Notes under the pieces: model-generated
Database searches by the model: none
Seen by the model: the letters and a program-made list of their open reading frames with translations, nothing else
Told to the model about the DNA's origin: nothing
In this document: one piece after another, positions 26,876 to 37,832 of the stretch
How positions within the stretch are numbered: the stretch's first letter is position 1
Layout of the letters: every line of letters starts with the position of its first letter
Origin: Heterobasidion occidentale
Lineage: Eukaryota > Basidiomycota > Agaricomycetes > Russulales > Bondarzewiaceae
Direction: 5' to 3'
Assembly (NCBI GenBank): GCA_039111635.1
Contig: JBCAQO010000001.1
Span: 3,348,001-3,412,000 of the forward strand
DNA: 64,000 bases
Program-made: the position numbers and the translations under genes

Positions 26876-28053
26876 TCAGAAGCGATTGCGCTTGCTGCTG
26901 CGCGGCTTGAAGATGGGCTCTAGGGGCGTTCTGACGATACCACACAGGTGCGCAAGTCAGCGGCCGACCTCGCAAGAGAGAGAGAGAGGCGTCGGGAAAG
27001 CCGCACGCCGCACGCACTTGCGGTTCCTGGGCTTCAGGCTCTCGGGCTCGTCGACGTCCATGCGATCGTCGTCCCTGCGGCCGAACCCCGCGCGCTTGTT
27101 CTGCGCGTTCTTGCTCTCGGCGCGCTGGTCGAGGACCTCCTTGAGGGTGGCGGCGAGGATGCGGTCGTGCTTCGCGTCCTGGGACGCGCGCGCGGCGGCT
27201 TCGGAGGCGAGCGAGGCGAGCTTGGCGTCGAGCGCGGTGAGGACGGAGGATGTGGTCGAGGACCTGTCGCGCGGCGGGGAAAGGCGAGATGAGCGAGAGG
27301 AAGTGGGGAGAGGAAGGGAGAGGGAGAAGGTGCAGACCAGTCTTCGAGCGCCTGCAGGAGCGAGCCGATCTTGCCCGCCTCGATGTCGCGGCCCATGGTG
27401 AACTCGACCTCGAACTGCTGCTCCTTCTGGTCGAGCTTGCCGCGGAGGAGGTCGAGGTAGATGGCGTCGATAATGAGGTCTTCGAGCTCGCGTATCGTCG
27501 ATATCTGGAGAGCCTGGAGGAGGTCCGTGTAGGGTAGGATCTAGGGACGATGTTCAGGATGGAGCGAGACGGGGGGGTGTGAATGGGTGGAGGGTGGACG
27601 GACGCGGCGTTCCATTGCGAAGGAGATGAGGGAGAGGTGTTTGAGCTTGGTGATCTGCGCCGGCGACAGGGGCGGGAGTTGGTCTTTATGCTCTGCCGTG
27701 CGCGAGTCGGGAGATCAGATGGATTGCTCGCGGCGGAGAGGGCTGGGAGCGACTCAACGGAGGTAGTCGATGTAGGTCTTGTACGCGAACAGCTGGAGGA
27801 GGCCGTGGAACGGGGCGTGCTGGGCGCTGGTCGACAACTGGGTGCAGGATTACGAGACGGACGAGAGAGATGGAATGGGCAGCGCGCGACGCACTTCTTG
27901 GACGCTGGGGGCGTCGAGCAGCTCTGCGAAGACGTACACGCCCGGGGCGGAGGTGGCGTCCTGGACGAGCTTGGCTGCCGCTGCGCCCTTGGCGGCCTTT
28001 GCCATGAGGACGAAGGGCTCGAGTTTTGCGGAGAAGTGGGATCCGAGCTCCAT
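26876..28053 (-). CDS. CSN7: COP9 signalosome complex subunit 7 (PCI domain)
   Basis: The start is the minus-strand ATG at 28053: [20 protein letters not shown]. It continues [20 protein letters not shown] with PSVQE, then [20 protein letters not shown] and [20 protein letters not shown]. The next segment, [20 protein letters not shown] then [40 protein letters not shown] and [11 protein letters not shown], is the PCI winged-helix region of CSN7. The tail is charged ([20 protein letters not shown] and [16 protein letters not shown]), and the last small exon ends KRNRF with TGA at 26876-26878. Five or more short introns are present. The COP9 signalosome removes NEDD8 from cullins and so tunes cullin-RING ligases. 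An eIF3 or proteasome-lid PCI subunit is less likely because of the opening and the [12 protein letters not shown] motif. It is divergent from the Rgp1-like gene. Confidence 0.9.
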
Positions 28054-28579
28054 TGGTGTTGGCGGGGTGCGGGGTGCGGGGGTGAGGGTCGGCGGTAGGT
28101 TCTGGTTAGGGCCTGCAATGGAGGAGGGACGCCACAGCGGTTGTTTGGATCGGAGGCTCTTGCCAAACAACGGAATTGGCAATCGGCTCGAGGTCGAGTC
28201 GCACAGCAAGCAGTCGTGTCACCGTGGTTGAGCGAGTCCGTGAGACGACTGCAGCGAGCGTGTCAATGTGTTTCTGAAATCTGATCAGTTCCGTTCGTTC
28301 TCGCGTCCATCAGCCGAGGAGGGCCCGCAAGCCGAGAGTCCGGGCGCACTGTGGCCACGCAAACGTGATACAGGGCCGTCGACACATCGCGCACATTTGT
28401 CGAGCAGCGCTTTGAGAGAGCATGAGAACCGCACTCGACGTCGCCGGCCCCCTGTGAGAACTCTGCCGCCCCTCTTCAGCCGGTCCCGCGTCGCTCTCAT
28501 CTGGCCCCCGGCTTCTCCTGCTCGTCGCTTGCCGCCCTCGTCCCCTCTCACTCCCCCACCCACTCACCTCCCTTCCGCC
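28054..28579. promoter_or_regulatory. shared upstream region of CSN7 and the Rgp1-like gene
   Basis: This 526-bp region separates two divergent ATGs. The right half is pyrimidine-rich (ctcccc...cactcccccacc) just before 28580, a common leader composition in fungal genes. No TATA box was seen. Confidence 0.45.
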
Positions 28580-31500
28580 ATGTCTGCACCAGCCGCCGCC
28601 AACGCAGACCCGACCCCGACACCGCCCTCCGCGTCGTCGTCACGCCCTCCCAGTCCTCGTACTTCGCCGGCGAGCCCTTCTCCGTCACCATAACCATCAA
28701 ATACCCGCTCCCCGCAGTCCGCCCCCGCCGCCCGCCCCCACACCCACACCCACAAGCGCAGCGCACACTCCGTCAGCTCCGCCCCGCTCGCTCGCCCCCC
28801 GACCTCCCCGGGCCTCCTGCGCTCCGCCTCGGCCGCCGTCCCCAGGCCAGGCGCCGCCGCGGCGCTCCCCGCCAGGAAGGGCCTTATCGGCGTCGCGAGG
28901 GCCCCCAAGGGCGCCGACGAGCTCCCGCAGGTCCTCGCGCGCGACGGGAAGCGCCGCGTGCAGGGCAAGTCGCTGTCCGTCCATATCCTCCCGCAGGAGC
29001 ACGCGCGCGGCCGACGACGGCAAGCGACAATCGCCCGTCCTCGCGCGCCGCTCAGACGAGAGACGGGTGCTCAGTGAGTGCTCTACCGATCCATTTTTAT
29101 TCGCGCTGTGCGCGCTGACCATACACCCGCGCAAGACCCCACCTCGCCCCGCATATCCTCCCCTCTCGCGCGTGCCCCGTCTCTGCCGCTCAACCACCCC
29201 CACGCGCGCAAGCCCTCCGTGCTCGACGCACAGCTCCCTCTCCCCGCCGACCCGGACCCCCAGCAGCAGCAACAGCCCCCGATCCCCAAGAGCGCCTCCG
29301 TCTCGTCCTTCTCCGTGTCCCTCGACACCATCACCGAGACCAACTCCCCGATCACGCCCACCCCCGTCCTCATCCCGCCCACCCCCACCGTCCTCTCCCC
29401 TCCCCGCCGCCCTTCTCCCCCCTCGCCACCGCGCACAAAACCACGCCCTTCGAACCCCACTCCTACCCACCCCGCGCGCCCTCCCACCTCGGCCTCGGCC
29501 ACGGCCCGCCCCGCCCCCGCCCCCCCCCCCGCCCCCGCCCCCCCCCCCTCCCGCCTCCCCACCACCAAACCGCCAACGCCAGCCTCGACCCCCCGCCGAC
29601 CGCGCCCGCCGCCCGCACGACCTTCTCCCCACCACACAGCGAGCTCGTCCTGTACGCCTACGCCCAGCTCATCGGCACCGCGACCCTCGCGCCCCCGCCC
29701 CTTGCCGCCCGCGCCCCCGCACTCATGGCGCTCCGCTCGCGCGTCGTCCGCCGCGCGCCCATCGGCGGCGGCAGCATGGACATCACGTCCTCGCTCCAGA
29801 GCGCCGACGCGTCCCCGCCCGGCGGCGCGCACTCGCAGTCGCAGTCGCAGCATCAGCAGCACGGCCGCGCGCGGAGGCCGCCGCACGCGCGCAGCGCGTC
29901 GCTCTCCGCAAGCCTCTTCTCGTTCCTCTCGCCCGCGTTCGCGTCGCCCGCGCCCACCCCCGCCCCTGCCTCGGCGTCGCCGACGTCGGGCGGCGGCGGC
30001 GGCGGCAGTGGGTTCCGCCCGGGCCACAGGGCGCGCACGTCGACGTACGCGCTGGGAGTGGGCGGCGCGGTCGGGGTCGGGGCGGTCGGGCTGGGGCTCG
30101 GGGTGCCGCAGACGGAGGAGTGGGACCCGGAGATGCCCGTGCCGGTGTTCGAGGTGCCGCCTGCGATGCTGGCGGTCGACCTGACGCTCGCGCCGGGCGA
30201 GTCGCGCAGCTGTGAGTGCGCCCCGCGTTGATAGTGACTGTTGCCGTTGCCGTTGCGTGCGCTGACGACGGTGGCGTGTCGCAGATACGTACAGCGTCGG
30301 GCTGCCGGCGCACTTGCCGCCGACGTATAAAGGCCGCACGGTCAAGTTCACGTACCAGCTCTCGGTCGGGACGTGCCGCGCGGGCGCGGGCGGGCAGGGC
30401 ACGCCGGCGAGCGGGGCGAGCAGCAACAGCAGGGTCATGAAGGTGCCGATCAGGGTGTACAACCACGTCTCCGGTGAGCCCCCTCTCAGTGCTCGTCTAG
30501 CGTTGTCTCATGCCGTCGCGGCCGACCGATCGCGCGCGCGTGCAGTCGACGCGCCGCAGGTGCCGTACGATCTCATGCGGTTCGCCGCGGCGCCGGCGGC
30601 GGGCGAGCGGCCGCAGGCGAAGGTGGTGGAGGCCCCCTTGGGCGGGGAGGCGGGGGCGCCGGATTTTCAATGTGGGTCGTTGGGTTTATCGGGCTCTGGT
30701 GGAGCGGTGCTGACGAGGGCGTGGCGCAGCTCCGGCCGCGCGCGCGAAGGGGTCCATCGCGGACCTGCGTGAATACGCGCTGCGGCTCCTGCACTCGGCG
30801 CCGAGCGCGTCGTCCCTGTCGTCGCACGCGGGGCTCCCTGCGCTCGGCGGCGGTGGTGACGGCGCCGAGCAGGAGCGCGAGCGCGAGGAGGGCGCGACGC
30901 TGCAGGGGTGCCGGGAGGCGGTGGAGGTGCTGACGCGGGTGCCGAAGAAGGTGTCGTACGACGTGAACAAGGACGGGGTGAGGGTCGCGGTACTGACGTT
31001 CACCAAGGCGGCGTACCGGCTCGGGGAGACGGTGCTGGGCGTCGTGGAGCTGAACGGGCGCGCGGGGCGCGCGCGGGTGCTCAAGGTGCGTGCTCGTGCG
31101 CTCGCGGGCGCGCGGGAGCTCGGGTTCGGAGGGTGAGATGGCTGACGGGGGACACGGTCTGTTGCAGCTGTCGGCGGCGCTCGAGGCGCACGAGGCGCTG
31201 CCCGCGGGGCTGTCGAGCGCGTCGGACGCGCGGCACCTGCGGCGGGTGCACGCGGAGCACCACGCGGCGTTCGTCGCGAGCGCGCTGCGGACGACGTTCG
31301 CGCTCGACATCCCGCCCGACGCGTCGCCCGCGTTCGCGCTGACGCTCGGCGACCCCGCGTCGTCTGTGCCTGAGGGCGCGGGCGCGCGGGGGGGCTTGGA
31401 GTGGAAGGTGCGGCTGTGCCTGCTGGTGGCGGTGGCTGCGCCCGAGGCGCGGGCGGGGATCGAGGGCGCGCGGGTGAAGCAGCTCGTGAGGGACGGGCCG

Positions 31501-31898
31501 CGCGGGGAGTGGGGGAGCTCGTGGGTGCCGACGCGGGGGATCGCGCCGCTGGAGCATCTGGAGCCTCTGGCGGGGACGGGGGAGGCGGCGGGGGCAAAGG
31601 CGAAGGTGGGAGGGGGCGAGGCGGGGCGGACGTCGTGGGCGGCGTTTTTTGCGTCTACGTTTCTGGGGCCGTCGGAGGGCGGGTTTCACGACGGGGACGA
31701 GGGGTCGGATGGGGGTGGGAAGGGGATGGGGATGGGGACGGTGAAGGGGACGAGGGTGGGGACGGGGAGGTGGATTTGGGCGCGGGGGAGGAGGGGTGGC
31801 GGGCGGTGCGGGTGGAGACGGTGGAGTGCGAGGTGCCGGTGAAGGTGTGGCCGGGGAACACGGCGTTTCGGGCGATGGAAGTGGTGTTCGACGTGTAA
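28580..31898 (+). pseudogene. RGP1: Rgp1-like gene (Ypt6 GEF subunit) with several frame breaks
   Basis: The blocks appear in the expected order for basidiomycete Rgp1: LRVVVTPSQSSYFAGEPFSV near 28620, HTHKRSAHSVSSAPLARPPT near 28740, RKPSVLDAQLPLPADPDPQQ near 29210, SELVLYAYAQLIGTATLAPP near 29640, VGLPAHLPPTYKGRTVKFTY near 30300, AKGSIADLREYALRLLHS near 30750, KKVSYDVNKDGVRVAVLTFT near 30950 and TVECEVPVKVWPGNTAFRAM near 31830. Rgp1 pairs with Ric1 to activate the Golgi Rab Ypt6. Introns at 29074, 30211, 30472, 30671 and 31086 are clean. Within exons, however, the frame changes about five times: 28607-28618, 28696-28702, 29002-29011, 29395-29412 and between about 31700 and 31770. All breaks fall in C/G runs or CG repeats. 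I type it as a pseudogene because the given sequence cannot be read through; draft-sequence indels are at least as likely. Confidence 0.8.
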
Positions 31899-32934
31899 GT
31901 AAGTAGATGCGTCGCGTGTCTGTACGATAGAGCGGGAGTGCGGTATTCATTCGCTTGCGGGGCGGCGCTGGGTCTGGATCGGCGCGCGGCGGATGGGAAG
32001 CGCGAAGCTCGCGATCGGTTCTGCGCGCGCGTGCGTGCACGTACGTACGTACGTAGCTATTCGCGCGCGCGGGGTCGGACCGAGGAAGTGTACTGTATGT
32101 ATGAAGGGGCGCGAGGAAGGGACGCGGGTTTACAAGCACCGTCGGGCCTCGTGACGCGGGGGCGTCATGCGGTGGGGTGGGGACGGGAGGGAAGCTGCGG
32201 TGGGAGCGTTCGGTGTTTTGCGCGACGGCGCCGCCGGGGGCGAGCGCGGGGGCGGTCGTGTGCGTCGGTGGTTGTATGCGTGAATGAAGGTCGCGTAGTA
32301 GCAGCTAGCAGTCATGGATGTTGTGGGTGTGCCGGTCGAGCGGGGGCGTCGGGGGTTGATCGGGGCGGCGGAAAGGGGCGAGGGAGATGAGCCGGTGGAG
32401 AGGCGCTCAGGGGAGATCAGCTGGCCGTGGGGGCAAGCGCCGGCTGGGTTCGCCTCCACCCCCGCGTCCTCTCTTCTCCTCCCCATAGACGACCGTCCCA
32501 CCATCCCTCCCTCCGTCCTCTAGACTCTGCAGTTTTAGACCCTCCCCCCGTGCTATCGTCCGTGCAAGTCCCCACACACCCACAAAACACAGTACACGAC
32601 CACTCACGAACTCCTCCATCTGTATTCTGTATACGTTCCTTCCCCCGCCCCCCCCCGCTGCCCCATCGCGACCGCCTCCGCCCGTCTCCTGCTAATCACC
32701 GTCTAGATTATACACACTCTCCCAATTCTCCACAAAAATAAGAGCCGTGACTCATTCTTCGCCGCTCCTCCGCTCCGCCCCCCACCCCCACCTTCACCCC
32801 CGTCCTCCCCACCTTCCTCCCACCTCCTCCCCACCTTCCTCCCCCCTCCCCCCACCCCACCCCCTGCTCCACCCCCAGCCCTGGCCACGGTCCGCAACCC
32901 TCACCCGCCTCGCCTCCTCGTCCCCGACCCCGCG
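31899..32934. promoter_or_regulatory. intergenic region with pyrimidine-rich leader of the PSP1-domain gene
   Basis: The first half is G-rich with a short acgt repeat (cacgtacgtacgtacgtag near 32039). From about 32450 the plus strand becomes strongly C/T-rich, with long ccccc and ctcc runs up to the ATG at 32935. Such a pyrimidine-rich tract is typical of promoter or 5'-leader DNA of strongly expressed fungal genes. Several antisense ORFs here are by-products of base composition. Confidence 0.5.
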
Positions 32935-35436
32935 ATGATGCCCCAGTCCGACGCTCTGCGTCGCCAGCCGTCAGATGACGCTGATCGCAGGAATCGCTTC
33001 GTCTCTGCCCAGTCCTCCGACCCCTCCGGCCCCGCCTCTCTCCGCGAGAGAGCCGCCAGCCAGCCCCCGCGCTCCTCCTCCCACCAGCCCTTCCTCTCCT
33101 CCCCGCAGGCCCACTCTCCCAGCCTCGGCCGCAGCTCGGGCTCCCCGTGGCTCGCCCAGCAGCAGCAGCAACGCTTCCCCTCCGCCCTCAGCCCTGGCGC
33201 CTTCCAAGGCCTGCCCCAGTCCGTCCCCACCCGCAGCTCCTCCTTCTCCGCCACCTCCCTCCAGGGCAGCCTCTCCGCCCTCCGCGAGTCCCGCACCTTC
33301 GCCTCCACCTTCGAGGACGACGAGTCCGAGGCCATGTCCGACACCTACGACGAGCGCTACCTCCCCCCCTCCCTCCCCGCCCGCGGCCGCTCATACGCCG
33401 CGGACCTCACCCGCAGCCGCTCCCAGTCCCTCGCCACCACCCGGCCCGCGCCCATCGGCAGCCAGATTTACGCCTCTTCTGGCCTGGGCAGCTGGGCCGA
33501 GAGCGGTCTCGCGTCCAACCCCCTCGCCATCCCAGGCGGCCCCCGCTACGCCGACCTCAAGCCCCCAGGCAGCAGCCGCTACGGCTCCCTCGGCACCTTG
33601 GCTCGCTCGCCCTCCAACACCTTCTCCTCGTCTCCGTCCGGCCCCATCCCCGTCGGCGGCGGCAGCGGCAACGGCTACGGCGCGGGCGGGGCCGGCGGCG
33701 GCGGCGGCAACGGCTACTCCAGCATCGACATCTCCAACATGAGCCCCTTCGTGCGCGACGTCGGCCAGATCCTGCTCGACGACGGCTCCGCCTTCCGCGA
33801 GCTCTGGGCGGGCATGAACCCGCCGCGCGACGAGAACGGCGGCGGCGGGAGCGGCACGACGAGCCGCCGCCACAGCGTGAGCGTCGTCCAGCCGCGGCGC
33901 GGCATCGTCGGCTTCCACGCGCCGGGCATCGACAGCCCCGAGGAGCCCGCGCGCCCGTTCGCGCAGGCGGCGTATGGCCACGCGCGCGGCGGCGGGCTGC
34001 TGCTCACGGACGAGGACCTCGCGGACGACCTCGGGCTGCTCAGCCTCAGCGCGAAGGACGGCCCCGGCCCGGGCGCGTCCGTCGCGCCCCCGAGCCAGCC
34101 GTCGTCCCTCCCGATCTACGCGCCGCTGTCGCGCAGCCCGCCGTCGGCGTCCGAGCGCGCGGGCGCGGGGCTGTATTCCCCGCTCAACCTCTCTATTCCG
34201 GGCGGGGGCGCGGGCGCGGGCGGGTTCTCGTCGCGGCAGCAGCGCGGGCGCGGGTCCCCGAGCGACCAGGGCAGCAGCCCGTCGCGCGGGCAGCGCGAGT
34301 ATGTGGAGTATGCCGGCGACGGGAACTTGACGGCGCGGTTCATCCCCGGGCAGGGTATACAGTACCTGTCGCAGCAGGCGCTGAGCGAGGGCCCCGTGTC
34401 GGGGTACGCGCGCGCGGCGCTCGCGTCGCCGATTTCGCCGGGCGGCGCGCGGGGGATGCACCAGCAGAAGCAGAGCATGTTTTCGTCGCCGATCCAGCGG
34501 CGGCCCTCGGACGCAGGCGCGGGGCCGGGGGCGTACGCGCACGAGCTGGGCAAGGGCGTGCCGCTGCACGCGGTGCCTGCGTCGTGCCCGCTGTACATCG
34601 TGGAGTTCAAGGCGGGGCGGACGGACCTGTTCTACGCGACGGAGGCGGGGCTGGACGTGCGCGCGGGGGACCTGGTGATCGTCGAGGCGGACCGCGGGAA
34701 GGACCTGGGCACGGTCGTGAACGACACGATCACGCTCGCGCAGGTGGAGGCGTTTCAGCGGGAGCAGGTGGCGAGGGCGGGGTTTGGCAGCGCAGGTGGG
34801 GGAGGAGGGGAGGGAGGCGCGCCGTTGAGTCCTGGGGGGACTGCGGGGGGCGCGGGGGTAGGGGCGGGGAAGAAGGAGATCAATCCGAAGATGATTTATG
34901 GCAAGGCGCAGCCGCAGGACACGCAGTGCGTTCCTCCTTTCTCTCTCTCTCTGTGCGCGGGCGCTGACGGATCGTTGCTGTTGCGTTGCGTTTTGGGGTT
35001 CCGCTCGCTTGGCGGCGGCGCGCGCAGGCTGCTGGCGGCGAAGATCCAGGACGAGATGAAGGCGCTGCAGCTGTGCCAGACGAAGGTGCGCCAGAAGAAG
35101 CTGCCGATGGAGGTCATCGACGCGGAGTACCAGTGGTGAGTGGCCGCGCTTGCGGGGGACACTTTACACTCTACTGATCGATCGATCGATCGCTCGCTCG
35201 CGCAGGGACCGGCGCAAGCTGACGTTTTACTTCGTGGCGGAGAAGCGGATCGACTTTCGGGAGCTCGTGCGGGAGCTGTTCCGGTGCGTGGCCGCGCACT
35301 AGTGTCTGCTCTGCGTCTGTTGATCGCTGACCGATGCGGGTGTGGGTGCGGCTGCGGCTGCGATGTGGCGCGCAGGCTGTACAAGACGCGCATCTGGATG
35401 GCGTCGCTGCAGGGCCCCGCGTACGACCAGCAATAA
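32935..35436 (+). CDS. PSP1 C-terminal domain protein
   Basis: Four exons join in phase to 745 residues: 32935-34925, 35028-35135, 35206-35283 and 35376-35436. Residues 1-530 are low-complexity, rich in Ser, Pro, Gly and Gln (for example WLAQQQQQRF and a GGGGGNGYSSIDI stretch), with DVGQILLDDGSAFRELWAGM around residue 280. From about residue 545 the conserved PSP1 C-terminal domain begins: CPLYIVEFKAGRTDLFY, GDLVIVEADRGKDLGTVVND, LLAAKIQDEMKALQLCQTKV, EVIDAEYQWDRRKLTFYFVA and EKRIDFRELVRELFRLYKTR. It ends IWMASLQGPAYDQQ. The domain is shared with yeast Psp1 (a suppressor of DNA polymerase alpha mutations) and bacterial YaaT/RicT; its molecular activity is not well defined. The frame is intact across 2 kb of very G+C-rich DNA. 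ATG 32935 is followed at once by a second ATG. Confidence 0.92.
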
Positions 35437-37157
35437 AGCGCGCGCACGCGACACCCCCCTACCTACCCCCCTTCCCGGCGCGCGCGCATATGGGCACGGG
35501 CACGGGCGCGGGGTCAGACGCGACTGGTTCGACCGTTCGAGCGCGCCGCGTTTTTTTTCGTTTTTTTTCGACCGGTCTCTATTTCTTCATTCCCGCCGCT
35601 CCTCGCCACTCGCTACACCCTGCCTTCGGACCGCCACCACTCCCCGCCTCCGCGGCGCCACGACACCCACCGCCGCCACAGTGCCCCACTAATCACGGCC
35701 GTCTCAACATACAGCCTATGACGACCCCTCCCTCCTTCTCCCTCGCCTCGTCGCCTCGCCTCGCCTTGCGTAGACATGCTGTCTTGGTTGCCCGCCGCTC
35801 GCTGTCCGCTGTCCGTTCGTGCTGTGCTTGTCACGCTTTATTCGTCTTCTCTTTTTTTCACTAGTCCTGGCTGCTCCCATATTCACATCGAACCTATGTA
35901 TATGCTGTACGAAATCGCGACGCGTTGTGCTCCGTCGAATGCTGATGTGACGCTCTTCTCTCTTTTCTTTCTTTACGGTTTTTGTTTTGTTGGTTTGTTG
36001 CTTCGATTTGTATGCCCCATGTCGCGCGGGTCTATTCCCGGTATCGTCGCTCGGGACTCGTTCTCGCCCGTCCGTCCGTCTCACGCTGTAATATGTCGAC
36101 GCCCGCAGCTCCTTTTTTCTACTAGCTCTTTTTCACGTCCGCACTGACACTTGTCTTTCTTTCTTTCTTTCTTTTTCTGCTTGCGCTTGTTTTTCTACGT
36201 CTTTCCGTGCCTCTGTTTGTGGGTTTCCGTTTATGTCTGTCTACATGTCTGTCTGTCTGTCTGTCTGTCTGTCCGTGTGTTTTGGCGTTCATCACCGTCG
36301 TGCGCGACGCGGTGCCTATCTATTAGCATGTCAGAGGCCCAGAACGAGAACGAAGGCCCGGCAGCGGGGGGCGGCGGTCGTCGGTCGGGGTAGAGGGAGG
36401 TCGGTCGGTCGGCTGGCCGGACGAGCGGACGGAACGAGCGGACGGAATGAGCGAATTGGACGCGCGCGTCGCCGTTGGTCGGCGGTGCCGGGCGGGACTC
36501 GGGCGGGTCGGGTGATGGATTGAATACAGGGACTTGGGAGTTTGGTTCGGTTCGGTTCGGGGCTGCCCTGAGCTGCCGCCGCCGCTACCGCTACCGCTAC
36601 TATTACTATAGTTGTATTTGCTACTGTACACGTATCGATAAACGGGAGAATGAATGCTCTTCGAGCTTCAGCTTCATATATTCATGCCTTCGCAAAAGGG
36701 AACGGGGTTTTTTTTGGGAGAGGCTGGGAAGGAGGGCGTGGGAGCCGGACGGATCTTCGAGGGCTCCTCGAGGGGTCTCCGAGGAGAACTGGGGGCGGGC
36801 CTGGGCGGGGCGGGGCGGGGCGGGCAGGTGCTGTCAGTACGCGTACACACGCGTAAACAGCTCGACGCGTCTCGCTCAACGAGCCTTGTCCCGTGACGCG
36901 TGACTCCGCCTCCCTCCCGCCCTCCTCGCTCGCTCGCTATTGCCCAGAGAGACCTGCATCGACACACGTACGACGACAGAACAGGAGATACAGTTGGGAT
37001 CGGAATCGCAAGAAGGGCCATCTGAGGACTTGACGACTCGAAGCAGATCAGACGACAATCACAGCGCGTCGGCAGAGAAACACGCAGGCCAGCGCACCCA
37101 CGCGAGAGAGATACACACGCAGACCGGAGATCGACGCGCACGCGCACGCAAGCAAGC
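35437..37157. other. long intergenic region with simple-sequence repeats
   Basis: This 1.7-kb stretch lies between the PSP1-domain gene and APC11. It is C/T-rich at first, with a tandem ttttttttcg (35550-35570). It holds tetranucleotide arrays of tctt (about 36154-36175) and gtct (about 36247-36272), a ggtc array near 36400, and a ccgctaccgctaccgctac run near 36585. No conserved coding motif was recognised. It probably contains the 3' UTR of the upstream gene and the promoter and leader of APC11. Confidence 0.55.
36154..36272. repeat. tetranucleotide microsatellites (tctt)n and (gtct)n
   Basis: About five uninterrupted tctt units lie around 36154-36175, and about six gtct units lie at 36247-36272, separated by 70 bases of T-rich sequence. 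Such arrays are prone to length change and would be usable strain markers. Confidence 0.8.
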
Positions 37158-37630
37158 ATGAAAGTACACGTCCGGCAGTGGCACGCGATCGCGCAGTGGC
37201 AGTGGGACACGGGCAAGGCGGAGGACGCGGCGGAGGAGGAGGACGTGTGTGGGATCTGCCGCGTGCCGTTCGAGGGCTGCTGTCCGTCGTGCAAGGTCCC
37301 TGGCGACGACTGTCCGCTCAGTGAGTGCCGCCCTCCTCTGCGCCCCGCCGCGCCCCTGTACTGACCCGTCCGTCTGCTTGTGTTCGTACACGCGCGCGGG
37401 TATCGCAGTCTGGGGCGAGTGCAGTCGTCTTTCATATGCACTGTCTGCTCAAGTGGATCGGGACGCCGGCGTCGAAGCAGCAGTGCCCGATGGACCGCAG
37501 ACCGTGGGGTACGTGCTCGCTCGTCTCCTTTGCCCTGCCCGACACGCGCCTTCGGGCGGCTGATCTCCGTCTGCTTCGTAACAGTCACCGCGGAGAGGAA
37601 GGTGGCCCCGCCGCCGACGAACGGCGGCTA
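37158..37630 (+). CDS. APC11: anaphase-promoting complex subunit 11 (RING-H2), frame broken in exon 2
   Basis: Exon 1 (37158-37320) reads MKVHVRQWHAIAQWQWDTGK, then EEDVCGICRVPFEGCCPSCK and VPGDDCPL. Exon 2 begins at 37409 with WGEC and continues VFHMHCLLKWIGTPASKQQC with PMDRRPW. Exon 3 (from about 37585) gives VTAERKVAPPPTNGG and a stop. This is the APC11 RING-H2 protein that recruits the E2 to the anaphase-promoting complex for cell-cycle proteolysis. In exon 2 the frame of WGECS (to 37425) and of VFHMHC (from 37427) disagree: only a single C lies where a His codon (a zinc ligand) is expected, so two bases are missing. Using the ag at 37423-37424 as acceptor restores the frame but skips WGECSH and its zinc ligands. 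A sequencing deletion is the simplest reading. The last ligand position is Asp (CPMD), as in Rbx1. Confidence 0.82.
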
Positions 37631-37832
37631 AGAGCCAGCTTTGCTCGCTGCGCGCTATATACCTCCTGCTTTGCTCGTATACCCCGCTTTCGCGATTTCT
37701 GTACGCTCTCTCGATCTTCTTCCCTCATGTACTCTCGCACCCACAATGAACCGCCACGTTGTAGCGCGGAATGTAACATAATATCCAGTAATAGTATCTG
37801 CACACAAAAGCGCTGCGCGCAGGCCGCTACGG

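Noticed and set aside
26700..28166. 488-codon minus-strand ORF over the CSN7 gene
   Set aside because: It is in a shifted frame relative to the CSN7 exons. The conserved PCI motifs are in the spliced frame, and the ORF translation is Ser/Arg/Pro-rich low complexity.
29083..30462. 459-codon antisense ORF opposite the Rgp1-like gene
   Set aside because: It is Arg/Gly/Ala-rich, typical of the non-coding strand of G+C-rich DNA where stops are rare. The plus strand carries the conserved Rgp1 blocks.
33147..34967. 606-codon plus-strand ORF and 392-codon minus ORF inside the PSP1-domain gene
   Set aside because: Both are shadow frames of exon 1 (Arg/Pro/Ala-rich). The main frame ends in the conserved PSP1 domain.
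36233..36400. ORF made of (gtct)n repeat (Cys/Leu/Ser/Val pattern)
   Set aside because: The translation simply mirrors the microsatellite; it has no start context or conservation.
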